Assembly: GCF_017744695.1 (NCBI RefSeq)
Contig: NZ_JAGIAS010000001.1
Span: 1,579,013-1,643,012 of the forward strand
From: Dyadobacter sp.
GTDB taxonomy: Bacteria > Bacteroidota > Bacteroidia > Cytophagales > Spirosomataceae
DNA: 64,000 nt
Direction of reading: 5' to 3'
The position numbers were made by a program, and so were the translations under genes. Below are positions 8,398 through 17,367 of the stretch, piece by piece (the stretch's first letter is position 1; each line of letters begins with the position of its first letter). The notes beneath the pieces were generated by a model. That model ran no database searches. It saw nothing but the letters and a program-made list of their open reading frames with translations, and was not told the origin of the DNA.

Positions 8398-10269
8398 CTA
8401 GCCTGCGAGTGCAAGTTCTTCGACATTCTTCTCCACTTTGAGATTATCGATGATAAAGCGTTGTCTTTCAGGGGTATTTTTACCCATAAAATAACTCAGC
8501 AGTTTTTGAATGGATGTTTCCTTTTGCAAGATTACCGGTTCCACCCGCATATCCTCCCCGATAAATTTACCAAATTCCTCGGGGGATATCTCTCCTAAGC
8601 CCTTAAAACGGGTAATTTCCGGCTTGCTGCCCAGCTTGTCGATCGCCGCCTGCTTTTCTTCTTCGCTGTAACAATAGATCGTCTCTTTCTTGTTGCGGAC
8701 GCGGAATAAAGGCGTTTCGAGCACAAACAAATGGCCATTCCGGACCAGATCCGGGAAAAATTGCAGGAAGAATGTCATCAACAGCAGCCGGATGTGCATA
8801 CCATCCACATCAGCGTCGGTAGCAATGATAATGCGGTTAAAACGAAGGTTTTCCACACCATTCTCCACATCCAATGCATGTTGCAGCAAGTTGAACTCCT
8901 CATTTTCGTAAACGATCTTCTTCGTCAGCCCGAACGAGTTCAAAGGCTTACCCCGCAAACTGAATACCGCCTGGGTTTGAATATCCCGCGATTTGGTGAT
9001 CGAACCACTCGCCGAGTCACCCTCGGTAATAAAAAGCGTGGTCTCGTATCGCTGCTCGCTTTTCAGGTCGGTCAGGTGCAAACGGCAGTCCCTGAGTTTT
9101 TTATTATGCAAATTGGCTTTCTTCGCACGATCGTTGGCAAGCTTTTTGATACCTGCCAGTTCCTTTCGTTCCCGTTCCGATTGCTCGATGCGTTTTTTCA
9201 GCGCATCGCGTGATTCGGGGTTCATGTGCAGGAAATTGTCGAGCCTTTCCTTCACAAAATCATTCACAAACGTCCTTACCGTAGTGCTGTTCGGATCGGG
9301 TGTAATGGTGTTGGAACCGAGCTTGGTTTTGGTTTGGGACTCAAAAACCGGCTCCTGAACGCGGATCGCAATGGCGCCGATAATGGACGAACGAATGTCT
9401 TCCGGCGCATAATCTTTACCGAAATGCTCACGTACCGCTTTAACAACTGCTTCCCTGAATGCAGCGAGATGGGTACCTCCTTGTGTCGTATACTGACCAT
9501 TCACAAAAGAGTAATATTCCTCACCATATTGGTTACCATGAGTCATCGCCAATTCAATGTCATCGCCCTTCAAATGAATGATCGGATAACGCAGCGATTC
9601 GGCATCCGATTTGCTTTTCAGAAGGTCGAGCAGCCCGTTCTGGGAAAAGTATTTCTGCCCGTTGAAATTGATCGTGAGTCCTGCATTCAGATAGCAGTAG
9701 TTCCAGATCATGTTGTCCAGGTATTGCGGGATGTAGCGGAAGTTCTTGAAAATCGTACCATCTGGCTCAAACGCCACGTGCGTGCCATTGCGCTGGCTGG
9801 TAGGCCCCTCCGCAGATTCGTTCAGCAGTGCTCCCTGGTTAAATTCCGCACTTTTGGTCTTGCCGTCGCGGAACGACTGTACTTTAAAATGACTGGAAAG
9901 CGCATTCACCGCCTTGGTACCCACGCCATTCAACCCCACCGACTTCTGGAACGCGCCCGAATCGTATTTACCGCCGGTATTGATCTTCGAAACGCAATCC
10001 ACGACTTTGCCCAGCGGAATGCCGCGGCCATAATCGCGCACTTCCACACGGTGTTCGGAGATTTTGATCTCGATCGTTTTCCCGTTGCCCATCATGTGTT
10101 CGTCGATGGAGTTATCGACCACTTCCTTCACAAGCACGTAGATTCCATCGTCCACCGACGAGCCGTCGCCGAGCTTTCCGATGTACATCCCGGGCCTGAG
10201 ACGGATGTGTTCTTTCCAGTCAAGCGACCGGATACTGCTCTCGTCGTACTGAACATTTGTACTTTCCAT
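8398..10269 (-). CDS. parE: DNA topoisomerase IV subunit B (type IIA, ParE)
   Basis: This is the 623-residue ATPase subunit of topoisomerase IV, which decatenates daughter chromosomes with ParC. The GHKL ATPase has EVVDNSIDE (49-57), YGRGIP (80-85) and the lid [14 protein letters not shown] (112 on). The transducer domain follows. The TOPRIM domain has the metal-binding EGDSA (416-420) and, further on, [13 protein letters not shown] with the DxD pair. The C-terminal PERQRFI segment is conserved in GyrB/ParE. The size is close to ParE (about 630) and lacks the insertions of many GyrB proteins. The [21 protein letters not shown] opening is, as I recall, the Bacteroidota ParE form. No parC is adjacent in the window, so pairing is by inference. 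Confidence 0.9.
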   Translation of the reverse strand: MESTNVQYDESSIRSLDWKEHIRLRPGMYIGKLGDGSSVDDGIYVLVKEVVDNSIDEHMMGNGKTIEIKISEHRVEVRDYGRGIPLGKVVDCVSKINTGGKYDSGAFQKSVGLNGVGTKAVNALSSHFKVQSFRDGKTKSAEFNQGALLNESAEGPTSQRNGTHVAFEPDGTIFKNFRYIPQYLDNMIWNYCYLNAGLTINFNGQKYFSQNGLLDLLKSKSDAESLRYPIIHLKGDDIELAMTHGNQYGEEYYSFVNGQYTTQGGTHLAAFREAVVKAVREHFGKDYAPEDIRSSIIGAIAIRVQEPVFESQTKTKLGSNTITPDPNSTTVRTFVNDFVKERLDNFLHMNPESRDALKKRIEQSERERKELAGIKKLANDRAKKANLHNKKLRDCRLHLTDLKSEQRYETTLFITEGDSASGSITKSRDIQTQAVFSLRGKPLNSFGLTKKIVYENEEFNLLQHALDVENGVENLRFNRIIIATDADVDGMHIRLLLMTFFLQFFPDLVRNGHLFVLETPLFRVRNKKETIYCYSEEEKQAAIDKLGSKPEITRFKGLGEISPEEFGKFIGEDMRVEPVILQKETSIQKLLSYFMGKNTPERQRFIIDNLKVEKNVEELALAG

Positions 10270-10324
10270 ATTTATAACTATTCTTTTAGGAGTATTATCG
10301 CTTTTGGAGCCGGTATTTTAATAT

Positions 10325-10359
10325 TTTGAATCTTTTGTCGTTACCCTGTTATAACTTTG
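10325..10359 (+). promoter_or_regulatory. Probable promoter of the polysaccharide operon, with a leader hairpin
   Basis: TTTG at 10325-10328 and the exact -7 element TAACTTTG at 10352-10359 (spacing 23) fit the Bacteroidota sigma-A pattern. Transcription would begin near 10366, giving a leader of about 140 bases. Almost at once, GGGGCTTCC / GGAACCCC (10361-10383) can form a hairpin without a T-run. This could act on message stability or on an attenuation-type control, which is not proven. The rest of the 235-base gap to parE shows no ORF. Confidence 0.45.
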
Positions 10360-10504
10360 CGGGGCTTCCGGCAAGGAACCCCGATTAATAGAAATTCTTT
10401 AAAAATAGGAAAAATCTAATTTACTTTGCCATGATATACACTACCACATTAATGCGTGTACTCGAATCCCAAATTCAAAAATACTAGTCTTATACATAGT
10501 TTTA

Positions 10505-13087
10505 ATGAATTTTCAGACTTTCAATAGTACAATAATTCTTCTTATGAACAGATCCAGGTTGGCTAAAAGTTATAAATCTATACTTCCCTATTTCCTGAGT
10601 TTCATCATTTCGTTACCCGCTTTCTCACAGGTTACTGCCCCCACAGCCCCTTCCGGAACTGCCCCGACGTCAACCGGCGCCCAGGGTACAACGCAATCGG
10701 GCCCGAGAGGTAATGCCACGGGTACCACGGGTGGAAACACGCAATCGGGACCAGGCGGTCAGCAAGGCACAGGCCAGCAGGGCGCGAATCAGCCCGGAGG
10801 CAACCAGCAGCCGGGAAACCAGCAGCAAGGGAACGACGGACAAGGTGGCGATAAAGGTAAAAACGCCGCCAACCAGAACGGTCAGAGCCCTGAGGGCGGT
10901 GACCAGAGTAAGATCAACACCAGCACCAGCACCAAGCTGTCTCCCGAAGAACAAGCAAAAGAAGCATTTCGTCAGAAAATCTACGGTTATTCGATTTTTG
11001 CGGATAAAAACCTGGGTCTAATCCCTGATCTACAAATCGTTACGCCAACCACTTACGTTGTGGGTCCGGGTGACGAATTGAAGATCTACCTCTATAATTA
11101 CGCAGAAAGCACTTACGAAACGATCGTCAATAAGGACGGTTTCATCAGCATTCCCCGCGTCGGAAATGTGATGGTGGCGGGTCGTACGATCGAAGAGATC
11201 AAGAAAATCCTGATCGACAAGTTTGCCAAATTCGTACCGGGAATGATCGGTACAGGGGGCGAAGGAGCCCGTACGAAACTGATGGTTACGCTCGGAGAAG
11301 TTCGCTCTGTAAAAGTTTTTGTAACAGGTGAAGTGATCAATCCGGGGACTTATACGGTGTCCTCCCTCTCGTCCGCGTTTAACGCATTGTACCAGGCCGG
11401 CGGCCCTAACGAAATTGGATCTTTCCGTGAAGTACGCGTCGTTCGTCAGGGCAAGGTTGTATCCAAACTGGACATTTATGACTACCTCGTAAATGGCAAA
11501 ATCGACGGCGACATCCGCGTTCAGGAAAACGACAATGTGGTGGTAGGCTACTACCTGAAGCGCGCCGAAATCGCCGGTATGGTGAAACGCCCGGGGATTT
11601 ATGAGTTGACGCCGGAAGAGAAACTGGGCGATGTGCTCCGCTACGCAGGCGGTTTCAGCGACAAAGCATACCGTGCGCGATTAAAAGTACAACGCATTAC
11701 CTCCAAAGAGCGTAAAATCCTGGATGTACCGGAAAGCCAATATGACTCCTTTGAAATGGCTACCGGCGACTCTATTAATGTGGAAACGGTACTAGACCGC
11801 TTCGAGAACATTGTAAGGGTCCAAGGTGCGGTAATGCGCCCGGGCGAGTACTCCCTCGATAACAGCCCGACTTTGAAAGCCCTGATCGAAAACGCGCAGG
11901 GAATGCGTGAAGACGCATTCGTTGGGCGCGTGAATGTGCTCCGTACCCGTGAAGACCTGACGATCCAGACCATTCCTCTCAACTACACCGACGTGCTTAA
12001 CGGCACTACACCTGACCTCGTATTGACGCGCCTCGACGAAGTAATCGTTCCTTCAAAGTTCGAAATGGCCGAAACGGCGTATGTGAGTGTGGAAGGAGAA
12101 GTAAACAATACTAAAATCGGCGAGAATGAAGGTAAATTCCCATATACGACCGATATGACGCTCGAAGACGTGCTGGTGCAGGCCGGCGGTTTGAAAGAAT
12201 CGGCCTATACATCGGAAGTCGAGGTGGTCAGAAGAAAAAGAAACTCCGTAGCCGGTGCAGCGAATGCACAGATTTCCGAGGTCTATAAGTTCAATGTAAA
12301 CCGGGATCTATCCCTGAATGCCAAAGCGACCAATTTCGTATTGTTCCCATTCGACCAGGTGATCGTACGCAAATCGCCTAATTATGTGGAGCAGCAAACT
12401 GTTTTCGTGGAAGGCGAAGTATTGGTAACAGGTCCGTATACAATCGTCAACAAAAACGATAAGATCAGCGACATTATTAAAAGAGCCGGCGGCCTGACCG
12501 AGCTTGCTTATCCGGAAGGCGCTACGCTTTTGCGTCGCACGATTGTCAAAAACCTTGATCAGGCCGTGGATTATGCGGAAGTTCAGCAGACAGAAAAGCA
12601 AATCAAGCAAGGAACACTCACTGGTGACCTGCCGAATGTAAAAGAAGAGAAAATTGGTATTGTGCTGAAAAACATCCTGAAAAACCCGGGTTCATTCGAA
12701 GATCTCGTGGTACAGGAAGGTGATATTATCCGCATTCCGAAGCGCCTGGAAACTGTTCAGGTAACAGGTTCGGTACTCTACCCTACTACCGTGAAATACG
12801 GCAAAGGGATGAACTTCTCGGATTACATTTCACAATCGGGCGGTTTTACGGTGCAATCGCTCAGAAAGAGCTCTTACATCAAATATCCAAACGGCAATAT
12901 CGATCGTACGAGAAGATTCCTTTTCTTCAATGTGTACCCGAAAGTACAGCCTGGGTCAGAGATTTTCGTTCCGACGAGAAATGCTCCGGCTTTGAACACG
13001 CAGCAAAGCATTCAAACAGCTACAACCCTGTTAAGCTCGATTATGGGATTGATTGTAACAGTATTGGCATTCCGTTCACTTAAATAA
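10505..13087 (+). CDS. Multi-SLBB polysaccharide export protein (Wza-like)
   Basis: This large outer-membrane/periplasmic export protein (860 residues) opens the surface-polysaccharide operon. A signal peptide ends near PAFSQ. The ATG at 10544 gives a shorter, more usual signal sequence and may be the true start. A Gly/Gln/Asn-rich linker (about 45-140) follows. Next is a Poly_export domain (about 178-265: TTYVVGPGDELKIYLYNYAE, GFISIPRVGNVMVAG). Six SLBB units begin near residues 269, 353, 438, 524, 633 and 751, most with the (V/I)xGxV..PGxY signature. The C-terminus has a TM helix (about 838-857). Standard Wza has two or three SLBB units, so this is the long form seen in Bacteroidota. The Wzz-like gene begins two bases after its stop. 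Confidence 0.88.
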   Translation: MNFQTFNSTIILLMNRSRLAKSYKSILPYFLSFIISLPAFSQVTAPTAPSGTAPTSTGAQGTTQSGPRGNATGTTGGNTQSGPGGQQGTGQQGANQPGGNQQPGNQQQGNDGQGGDKGKNAANQNGQSPEGGDQSKINTSTSTKLSPEEQAKEAFRQKIYGYSIFADKNLGLIPDLQIVTPTTYVVGPGDELKIYLYNYAESTYETIVNKDGFISIPRVGNVMVAGRTIEEIKKILIDKFAKFVPGMIGTGGEGARTKLMVTLGEVRSVKVFVTGEVINPGTYTVSSLSSAFNALYQAGGPNEIGSFREVRVVRQGKVVSKLDIYDYLVNGKIDGDIRVQENDNVVVGYYLKRAEIAGMVKRPGIYELTPEEKLGDVLRYAGGFSDKAYRARLKVQRITSKERKILDVPESQYDSFEMATGDSINVETVLDRFENIVRVQGAVMRPGEYSLDNSPTLKALIENAQGMREDAFVGRVNVLRTREDLTIQTIPLNYTDVLNGTTPDLVLTRLDEVIVPSKFEMAETAYVSVEGEVNNTKIGENEGKFPYTTDMTLEDVLVQAGGLKESAYTSEVEVVRRKRNSVAGAANAQISEVYKFNVNRDLSLNAKATNFVLFPFDQVIVRKSPNYVEQQTVFVEGEVLVTGPYTIVNKNDKISDIIKRAGGLTELAYPEGATLLRRTIVKNLDQAVDYAEVQQTEKQIKQGTLTGDLPNVKEEKIGIVLKNILKNPGSFEDLVVQEGDIIRIPKRLETVQVTGSVLYPTTVKYGKGMNFSDYISQSGGFTVQSLRKSSYIKYPNGNIDRTRRFLFFNVYPKVQPGSEIFVPTRNAPALNTQQSIQTATTLLSSIMGLIVTVLAFRSLK

Positions 13088-13089
13088 CT

Positions 13090-14178
13090 ATGGCAACAAC
13101 GACACAACAAATCCCCGACGACGAGTTATCTCCCAAGGAAGTCGTCGAGAAAATATTGGTAGTCAAAAATGCATTGATCCGTAACTGGCAATGGCTTTTG
13201 CTCCTGCCAGCCTTAGGTTTCGGTATCGGGTATGCGATGGATACTTACCAAAACAAGCCGCCTACCTATGAAGCGACGGTGGTGTTTAACCTCGGTGCTG
13301 CGGGTGCAAGTTCCGGCTTTGGCGATGTAGCTGGTCTGCTGGGTATAGGCGCACAACCGGACGCGAATATCTTTACCGGAGAGAACTTCTTCTATTTCGT
13401 AAAGTCCCGCCCGGTATTAGAGCGGAACCTGCTGAAAGAGATCGAAATCAATGGGAAAAAGCAACTTCTTGCAAACTTTTACATCGATTCGAGCGGTATC
13501 AAAACTTCCGATTGGGCAGATTATCCCGACTTGCAGAAGTTCCATTTCACGACCAATGACGTGAAGAAAATGGACCTTAACTCCCGTATCAACCTCAATA
13601 CCATCGTGAAGCGTGCCGCCGAGGCAACGGAGATCGCATCCCTCGACCGCAAATCGTCCTTTACGCAGATTTCCACCAAAATGGAGAACGAGCATCTCGC
13701 TGGTTTGTGGGTAACCACACTTCTGGAAACGGTGGAAGAAATGTATACTGAAAACCAGACGCAAAAAACGCGCAAGACGCTCCGCCTGCTCCAAAGCCGC
13801 GCCGACTCACTGGCTGCGGTATTGGGTATCGCGGAGCATAAACTGGCGAAACAACTCGATTACAGTGCCCAGATCATGATGCCGGAAGCCAAAGTGTCGG
13901 CGACCAGCATGGAAAGAAAATCATCCTTCCTGCAACAGTTGTATTACGAGGCTATGGCTAACGCCGAGAAAATGCGTGTTTCCCTTGTAAAAGAAGCTCC
14001 CTTGTTCACAGAAATCGAAGGTATCAAAGTACCGCTGGATGTGAAATATGAAGATAAGCGTAATGCCAAAATCGGGGCTTTGGCAGGTTTAATGATCGCA
14101 CTGATCTTTATTTATTTCAGAACAGTGTTTTCTACACCTACCACCACAATCGTGCGTAAGGAGGCGGTAACGGCGTAA
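13090..14178 (+). CDS. Wzz-type chain-length/export co-polymerase
   Basis: This 362-residue inner-membrane protein has the Wzz topology: a TM helix at about 35-55 (WQWLLLLPALGFGIGYAMD), a large periplasmic domain with helical segments (TRKTLRLLQSRADSLAAVL), and a second TM near the C-terminus (AKIGALAGLMIALIFIYF). No BY-kinase domain (Walker A) follows, so it is a kinase-less form. Such proteins link polymerisation or export in the inner membrane to the outer-membrane SLBB channel, encoded two bases upstream. The short Gly-rich segment GAAGASSGFGDVAGLLGIG near residues 65-85 matches the region preceding the periplasmic body in Bacteroidota homologues. It may set chain length; this is inferred from the family and not from residues seen. 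Confidence 0.82.
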   Translation: MATTTQQIPDDELSPKEVVEKILVVKNALIRNWQWLLLLPALGFGIGYAMDTYQNKPPTYEATVVFNLGAAGASSGFGDVAGLLGIGAQPDANIFTGENFFYFVKSRPVLERNLLKEIEINGKKQLLANFYIDSSGIKTSDWADYPDLQKFHFTTNDVKKMDLNSRINLNTIVKRAAEATEIASLDRKSSFTQISTKMENEHLAGLWVTTLLETVEEMYTENQTQKTRKTLRLLQSRADSLAAVLGIAEHKLAKQLDYSAQIMMPEAKVSATSMERKSSFLQQLYYEAMANAEKMRVSLVKEAPLFTEIEGIKVPLDVKYEDKRNAKIGALAGLMIALIFIYFRTVFSTPTTTIVRKEAVTA

Positions 14179-14180
14179 TC

Positions 14181-15014
14181 ATGGCAACTCAACACTCTAT
14201 TACAATCAAGGCCGGCGGGTCTGAAAAGGATTATTGGAAGGACCTTTGGCTGAACAAGCAGCTACTCTGGATTCTTTCCAAAAGGGACCTTTCCGTTCGC
14301 TACAAACAAACATTACTCGGCGTCGCATGGAGCGTACTCCGCCCCCTTATGACGATGACCGTCATGGTGTTTGTTTACAGTTATGTAGCCAAAATAAAAG
14401 CAGACCCCGGTATTCCATATCCCCTCATGGTTCTTGGAGGGCTCACGATCTGGACTTTCTTTGCCAACACTTTCACGCAGATCAGCAACAGTATCCTGAT
14501 CAACCATAACCTGGTTTCGAAAGTATATTTCCCACGGTTGCTCATGCCATTGAGCTCGGTAGCCGTTGGTTTTGTGGATTTTTTGATCACATTCGGAATT
14601 TACTTGCTGGTAACGGCCTTCTTCCAAACCCCCATTAGCTGGCAGATCATATTTCTTCCTTGCTTCATTTTGCTTACATTTATTACATCGATGGGCTTCG
14701 GTCTGTTTTTTGCTGTGCTGAATGTACGCTTCCGGGACATCGGACAGTTGATTCCCTTTATGGTACAGGTGGGCATGTATGTTTGCCCAGTGGCTTATCC
14801 CAGTAGCCTCGTCAAAGGCACCTGGTATGAGAAATACTATAACCTGAACCCGCTTGTTGGGATTATTGACGGTTTCCGCTGGTGTCTTTTGGGAAGCAAA
14901 TCCTATTTCAACCCGCAGAGTTTGTATTCAACGGTTATTACATCATCGATCATTTTGGTTATTTCGCTGATCTATTTCCGCAAAAAAGAGAATACTTTCG
15001 TAGACCATATCTGA
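14181..15014 (+). CDS. wzm: ABC-2 type polysaccharide exporter permease (Wzm/TagG-like)
   Basis: This 277-residue membrane subunit belongs to an exporter that moves lipid-linked glycan across the inner membrane. The cytoplasmic N-terminus has the family feature LLWILSKRDLSVRYKQTLLGVAWSVLRPL, which contains the amphipathic gate helix. Six TM helices follow, with the family segment VRFRDIGQLIPFMVQVGMYVCPVAYP before TM5 and NPLVGIIDGFRW between TM5 and TM6. The length equals that of Wzm and TagG proteins. The matching ATPase gene starts 17 bases downstream and the Wzz-like gene ends two bases upstream. The substrate is presumably the polymer made by this operon. Confidence 0.92.
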   Translation: MATQHSITIKAGGSEKDYWKDLWLNKQLLWILSKRDLSVRYKQTLLGVAWSVLRPLMTMTVMVFVYSYVAKIKADPGIPYPLMVLGGLTIWTFFANTFTQISNSILINHNLVSKVYFPRLLMPLSSVAVGFVDFLITFGIYLLVTAFFQTPISWQIIFLPCFILLTFITSMGFGLFFAVLNVRFRDIGQLIPFMVQVGMYVCPVAYPSSLVKGTWYEKYYNLNPLVGIIDGFRWCLLGSKSYFNPQSLYSTVITSSIILVISLIYFRKKENTFVDHI

Positions 15015-15031
15015 AATAACTACTCTTGGGC

Positions 15032-16288
15032 ATGTCTGTAATTGTAGCTGAAAATATCAGCAAAAAATATATCATCGACCATCAGCGTAAAAACGGGTCT
15101 TCCGGCCTGCGTGATATTGTTTCCGATACGGTTGACAAATGGTTTCGCAAGCAGGAAAAGAACGGTTTCGCCGAGAAAGAGGAGTTCTGGGCGTTGCAGG
15201 ATGTGAATTTTAGTATTGATAAAGGGGACCGCATTGGTATCGTAGGCCACAATGGCGCCGGTAAATCGACGTTGCTGAAAATCATGAGCCGGATTACCGA
15301 ACCTACCACCGGCCAGATCAAGATCGACGGCCGTATTGCCAGCTTGCTGGAAGTAGGTACTGGCTTTCACCCTGAGCTGACAGGACGCGAGAATATTTTC
15401 CTTAACGGCGCTATTCTCGGAATGTCAAAAGCTGAAATCCGTGAATCGTTCGATGCGATCGTGGATTTTGCCGGGGTTGAAAAATTCCTGGATACACCCG
15501 TTAAAAGATATTCATCAGGGATGTACGTCCGCCTCGGTTTCGCGATTGCGGCACACCTTAATCCGGAAATCCTGATTGTGGACGAGGTACTCGCCGTAGG
15601 TGATACCGAGTTTCAAAAGAAATGTCTCGGTAAAATGCGCGATGTTTCAGAAAGTGGCCGCACGCTGCTTTTTGTAAGCCATAACCTTACCGCCATTCAG
15701 GCACTTTGCAACAAGTCTTTTTATTTTGAAAAAGGCCGGTTGATAGACCAGGGTGACACAACGCACATTGTGACCAACTATCTTAGCAAGGTTTCGCATA
15801 AATCGCTGGAAAAGCACTGGGATAATATCGACTCTGCTCCCGGAAACGACCAGGTACGCGTGAAGAGTTTCAAACTTTTCCCGGAATATCAGGACGACCT
15901 CTCGCATATCGACGTCCGTACACCGATCAACTTCCAGTTCGAGTTCTGGAACCTGGTGGAAGGCGCCTCACTGAACCTGAGCATGCACCTGTACACATTT
16001 ACCGGCGAATGTATTTTCAATGTAGGCACGCAGGCCGAGAGTTTCTCCAAGGGCCTTGTAAGTGGCACTTGTGAAATCCCGGGTAACTTCCTGAACGACG
16101 GCTCGTACGTGGTCTCGATGATGATTGTGAAAGACACGAGCACCGTGCTCTACAATATGGAGGAAGCCCTTGTTTTTGATATTGAGGATTACCGTGAAAA
16201 TGTGACCTGGTATGGCAAATGGCCCGGATACATTCGCCCTCAACTCAATTTTTCCATTCGCCAATCTGAACACGTAGTGAATGATTAA
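15032..16288 (+). CDS. wzt: ABC exporter ATPase with C-terminal carbohydrate-binding domain (Wzt-like)
   Basis: This 418-residue ATPase partners the Wzm-like permease. The ATG at 15032 was chosen; an upstream TTG at 15026 would add only two residues. The nucleotide-binding domain (about 1-245) has Walker A GHNGAGKST, signature YSSGMYVRLGFAIA, Walker B ILIVDEVLAVGD and switch His (LLFVSHNL). The remaining 170 residues form a beta-rich domain (VRVKSFKLF...NFQFEFWNL...LNLSMHLYTFTGECIF), matching the Wzt C-terminal jelly-roll that binds the chain terminus of O9a/O12-type polymers before export. Its presence suggests recognition of a capped or otherwise specific glycan end. The stop overlaps the start of the aminotransferase gene by eight bases. 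Confidence 0.92.
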   Translation: MSVIVAENISKKYIIDHQRKNGSSGLRDIVSDTVDKWFRKQEKNGFAEKEEFWALQDVNFSIDKGDRIGIVGHNGAGKSTLLKIMSRITEPTTGQIKIDGRIASLLEVGTGFHPELTGRENIFLNGAILGMSKAEIRESFDAIVDFAGVEKFLDTPVKRYSSGMYVRLGFAIAAHLNPEILIVDEVLAVGDTEFQKKCLGKMRDVSESGRTLLFVSHNLTAIQALCNKSFYFEKGRLIDQGDTTHIVTNYLSKVSHKSLEKHWDNIDSAPGNDQVRVKSFKLFPEYQDDLSHIDVRTPINFQFEFWNLVEGASLNLSMHLYTFTGECIFNVGTQAESFSKGLVSGTCEIPGNFLNDGSYVVSMMIVKDTSTVLYNMEEALVFDIEDYRENVTWYGKWPGYIRPQLNFSIRQSEHVVND

Positions 16289-17363
16289 CGTCACTAAAAC
16301 TTTTCTACCTGACCAGGAAGAATATCTGCAATATGTCCGTGGAATCTGGGAACGTGGTTATCTGACCAACAACGGCCCTCTTTTACAACAGCTCGAAGGA
16401 CAACTTAAAGAATATCTGAAAGTCGATCACCTTTACTTCTGCGGTAATGGAACGATCGTTCTGCAAATAGCTATCAAGGCGCTGGAACTGAAGGGCGAGA
16501 TCATCACCACGCCTTTTTCTTACGTGGCAACGTCCAACGCGATCCTGTGGGAAAACTGCACGCCGGTATTTGTGGACATCGACGCCGCTACGTTCAATAT
16601 CGATCCAAAACTGATCGAAGCAGCCATTACACCGGCAACGTCGGCAATCCTCGCGACGCACGTCTATGGTAACCCCTGTGATATTGAAGCAATCGAAGCG
16701 ATTGCCCAAAAACATAACCTGAAAGTCATTTACGACGCTGCACACGCGTTTGGTGTTACCTATAAAGGGAAATCCCTGCTTTCGTACGGCGACCTGAGCA
16801 CTTGCAGCTTCCACGCTACAAAGGTTTTCCACACGATCGAAGGCGGTGCGTTGATCTCCAATCACCCCGAACTTGACCGCAAGTTGCATTTGCTGCGTGC
16901 TTTCGGGCACCAGGGCGACGAGCATTATGAATTTGCCGGGATCAATGGAAAGAATTCCGAATTCCATGCTGCGATGGGGCTCGTGAACCTGCCACAGGTA
17001 CCCGCGATCATCCAGGCGCGCAAGGAAGTTTTTGCAGCGTACGACAGCCTGCTCAACTGGGATATTTTGTTTAAACCCACATTGAGTGCTGATATTGAAT
17101 ATAACTATGCTTATTACCCCGTGGTGTTTCCTTCTGAGGCAGTCATGTTCAGGGTAATGGATGCATTGAAAGTCGAAGAAATCATTCCAAGGAGATATTT
17201 TTATCCGTCGCTTAACACCCTTTCCTTCATGCCAAGGCAAATTGCCTGTCCCGTTTCGGAGGATATCGCGGCAAGAGTGTTAAGTTTGCCATTATATGTA
17301 GGGCTTCCTTTTGAAGATATCGAAAGAATATCCCGCATTATCAACGGTCATTTATCACCATAA
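16281..17363 (+). CDS. DegT/DnrJ/EryC1-family sugar aminotransferase
   Basis: This 360-residue PLP enzyme transfers an amino group to a nucleotide-linked keto sugar. PLP-binding features are visible: Asp152 in VIYDAAHAFG, Lys181 in SFHATKVFHTIEGG (Schiff-base lysine) and the TTPFSYVATSNAI loop (76-88). The C-terminal part has the family ending (PRRYFYPSLN...LSLPLYVGLP). Its gene overlaps the Wzt gene by eight bases. A PglD/NeuD-like acyltransferase is encoded three genes downstream, so the pair probably makes an N-acylated amino sugar such as a Qui/Fuc derivative. The exact sugar cannot be read from sequence. No dTDP- or UDP-sugar dehydratase is present in the window to supply the keto substrate. 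Confidence 0.92.
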   Translation: MINVTKTFLPDQEEYLQYVRGIWERGYLTNNGPLLQQLEGQLKEYLKVDHLYFCGNGTIVLQIAIKALELKGEIITTPFSYVATSNAILWENCTPVFVDIDAATFNIDPKLIEAAITPATSAILATHVYGNPCDIEAIEAIAQKHNLKVIYDAAHAFGVTYKGKSLLSYGDLSTCSFHATKVFHTIEGGALISNHPELDRKLHLLRAFGHQGDEHYEFAGINGKNSEFHAAMGLVNLPQVPAIIQARKEVFAAYDSLLNWDILFKPTLSADIEYNYAYYPVVFPSEAVMFRVMDALKVEEIIPRRYFYPSLNTLSFMPRQIACPVSEDIAARVLSLPLYVGLPFEDIERISRIINGHLSP

Positions 17364-17367
17364 TCGC

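Noticed and set aside
9226..10329. Open frame of 367 codons opposite parE
   Set aside because: It is antisense to a complete ParE with all motifs; its translation has shadow composition and no domain.
16383..17240. Open frame of 285 codons opposite the aminotransferase
   Set aside because: A shadow of a gene with Lys181/Asp152 motifs inside a co-directional operon.
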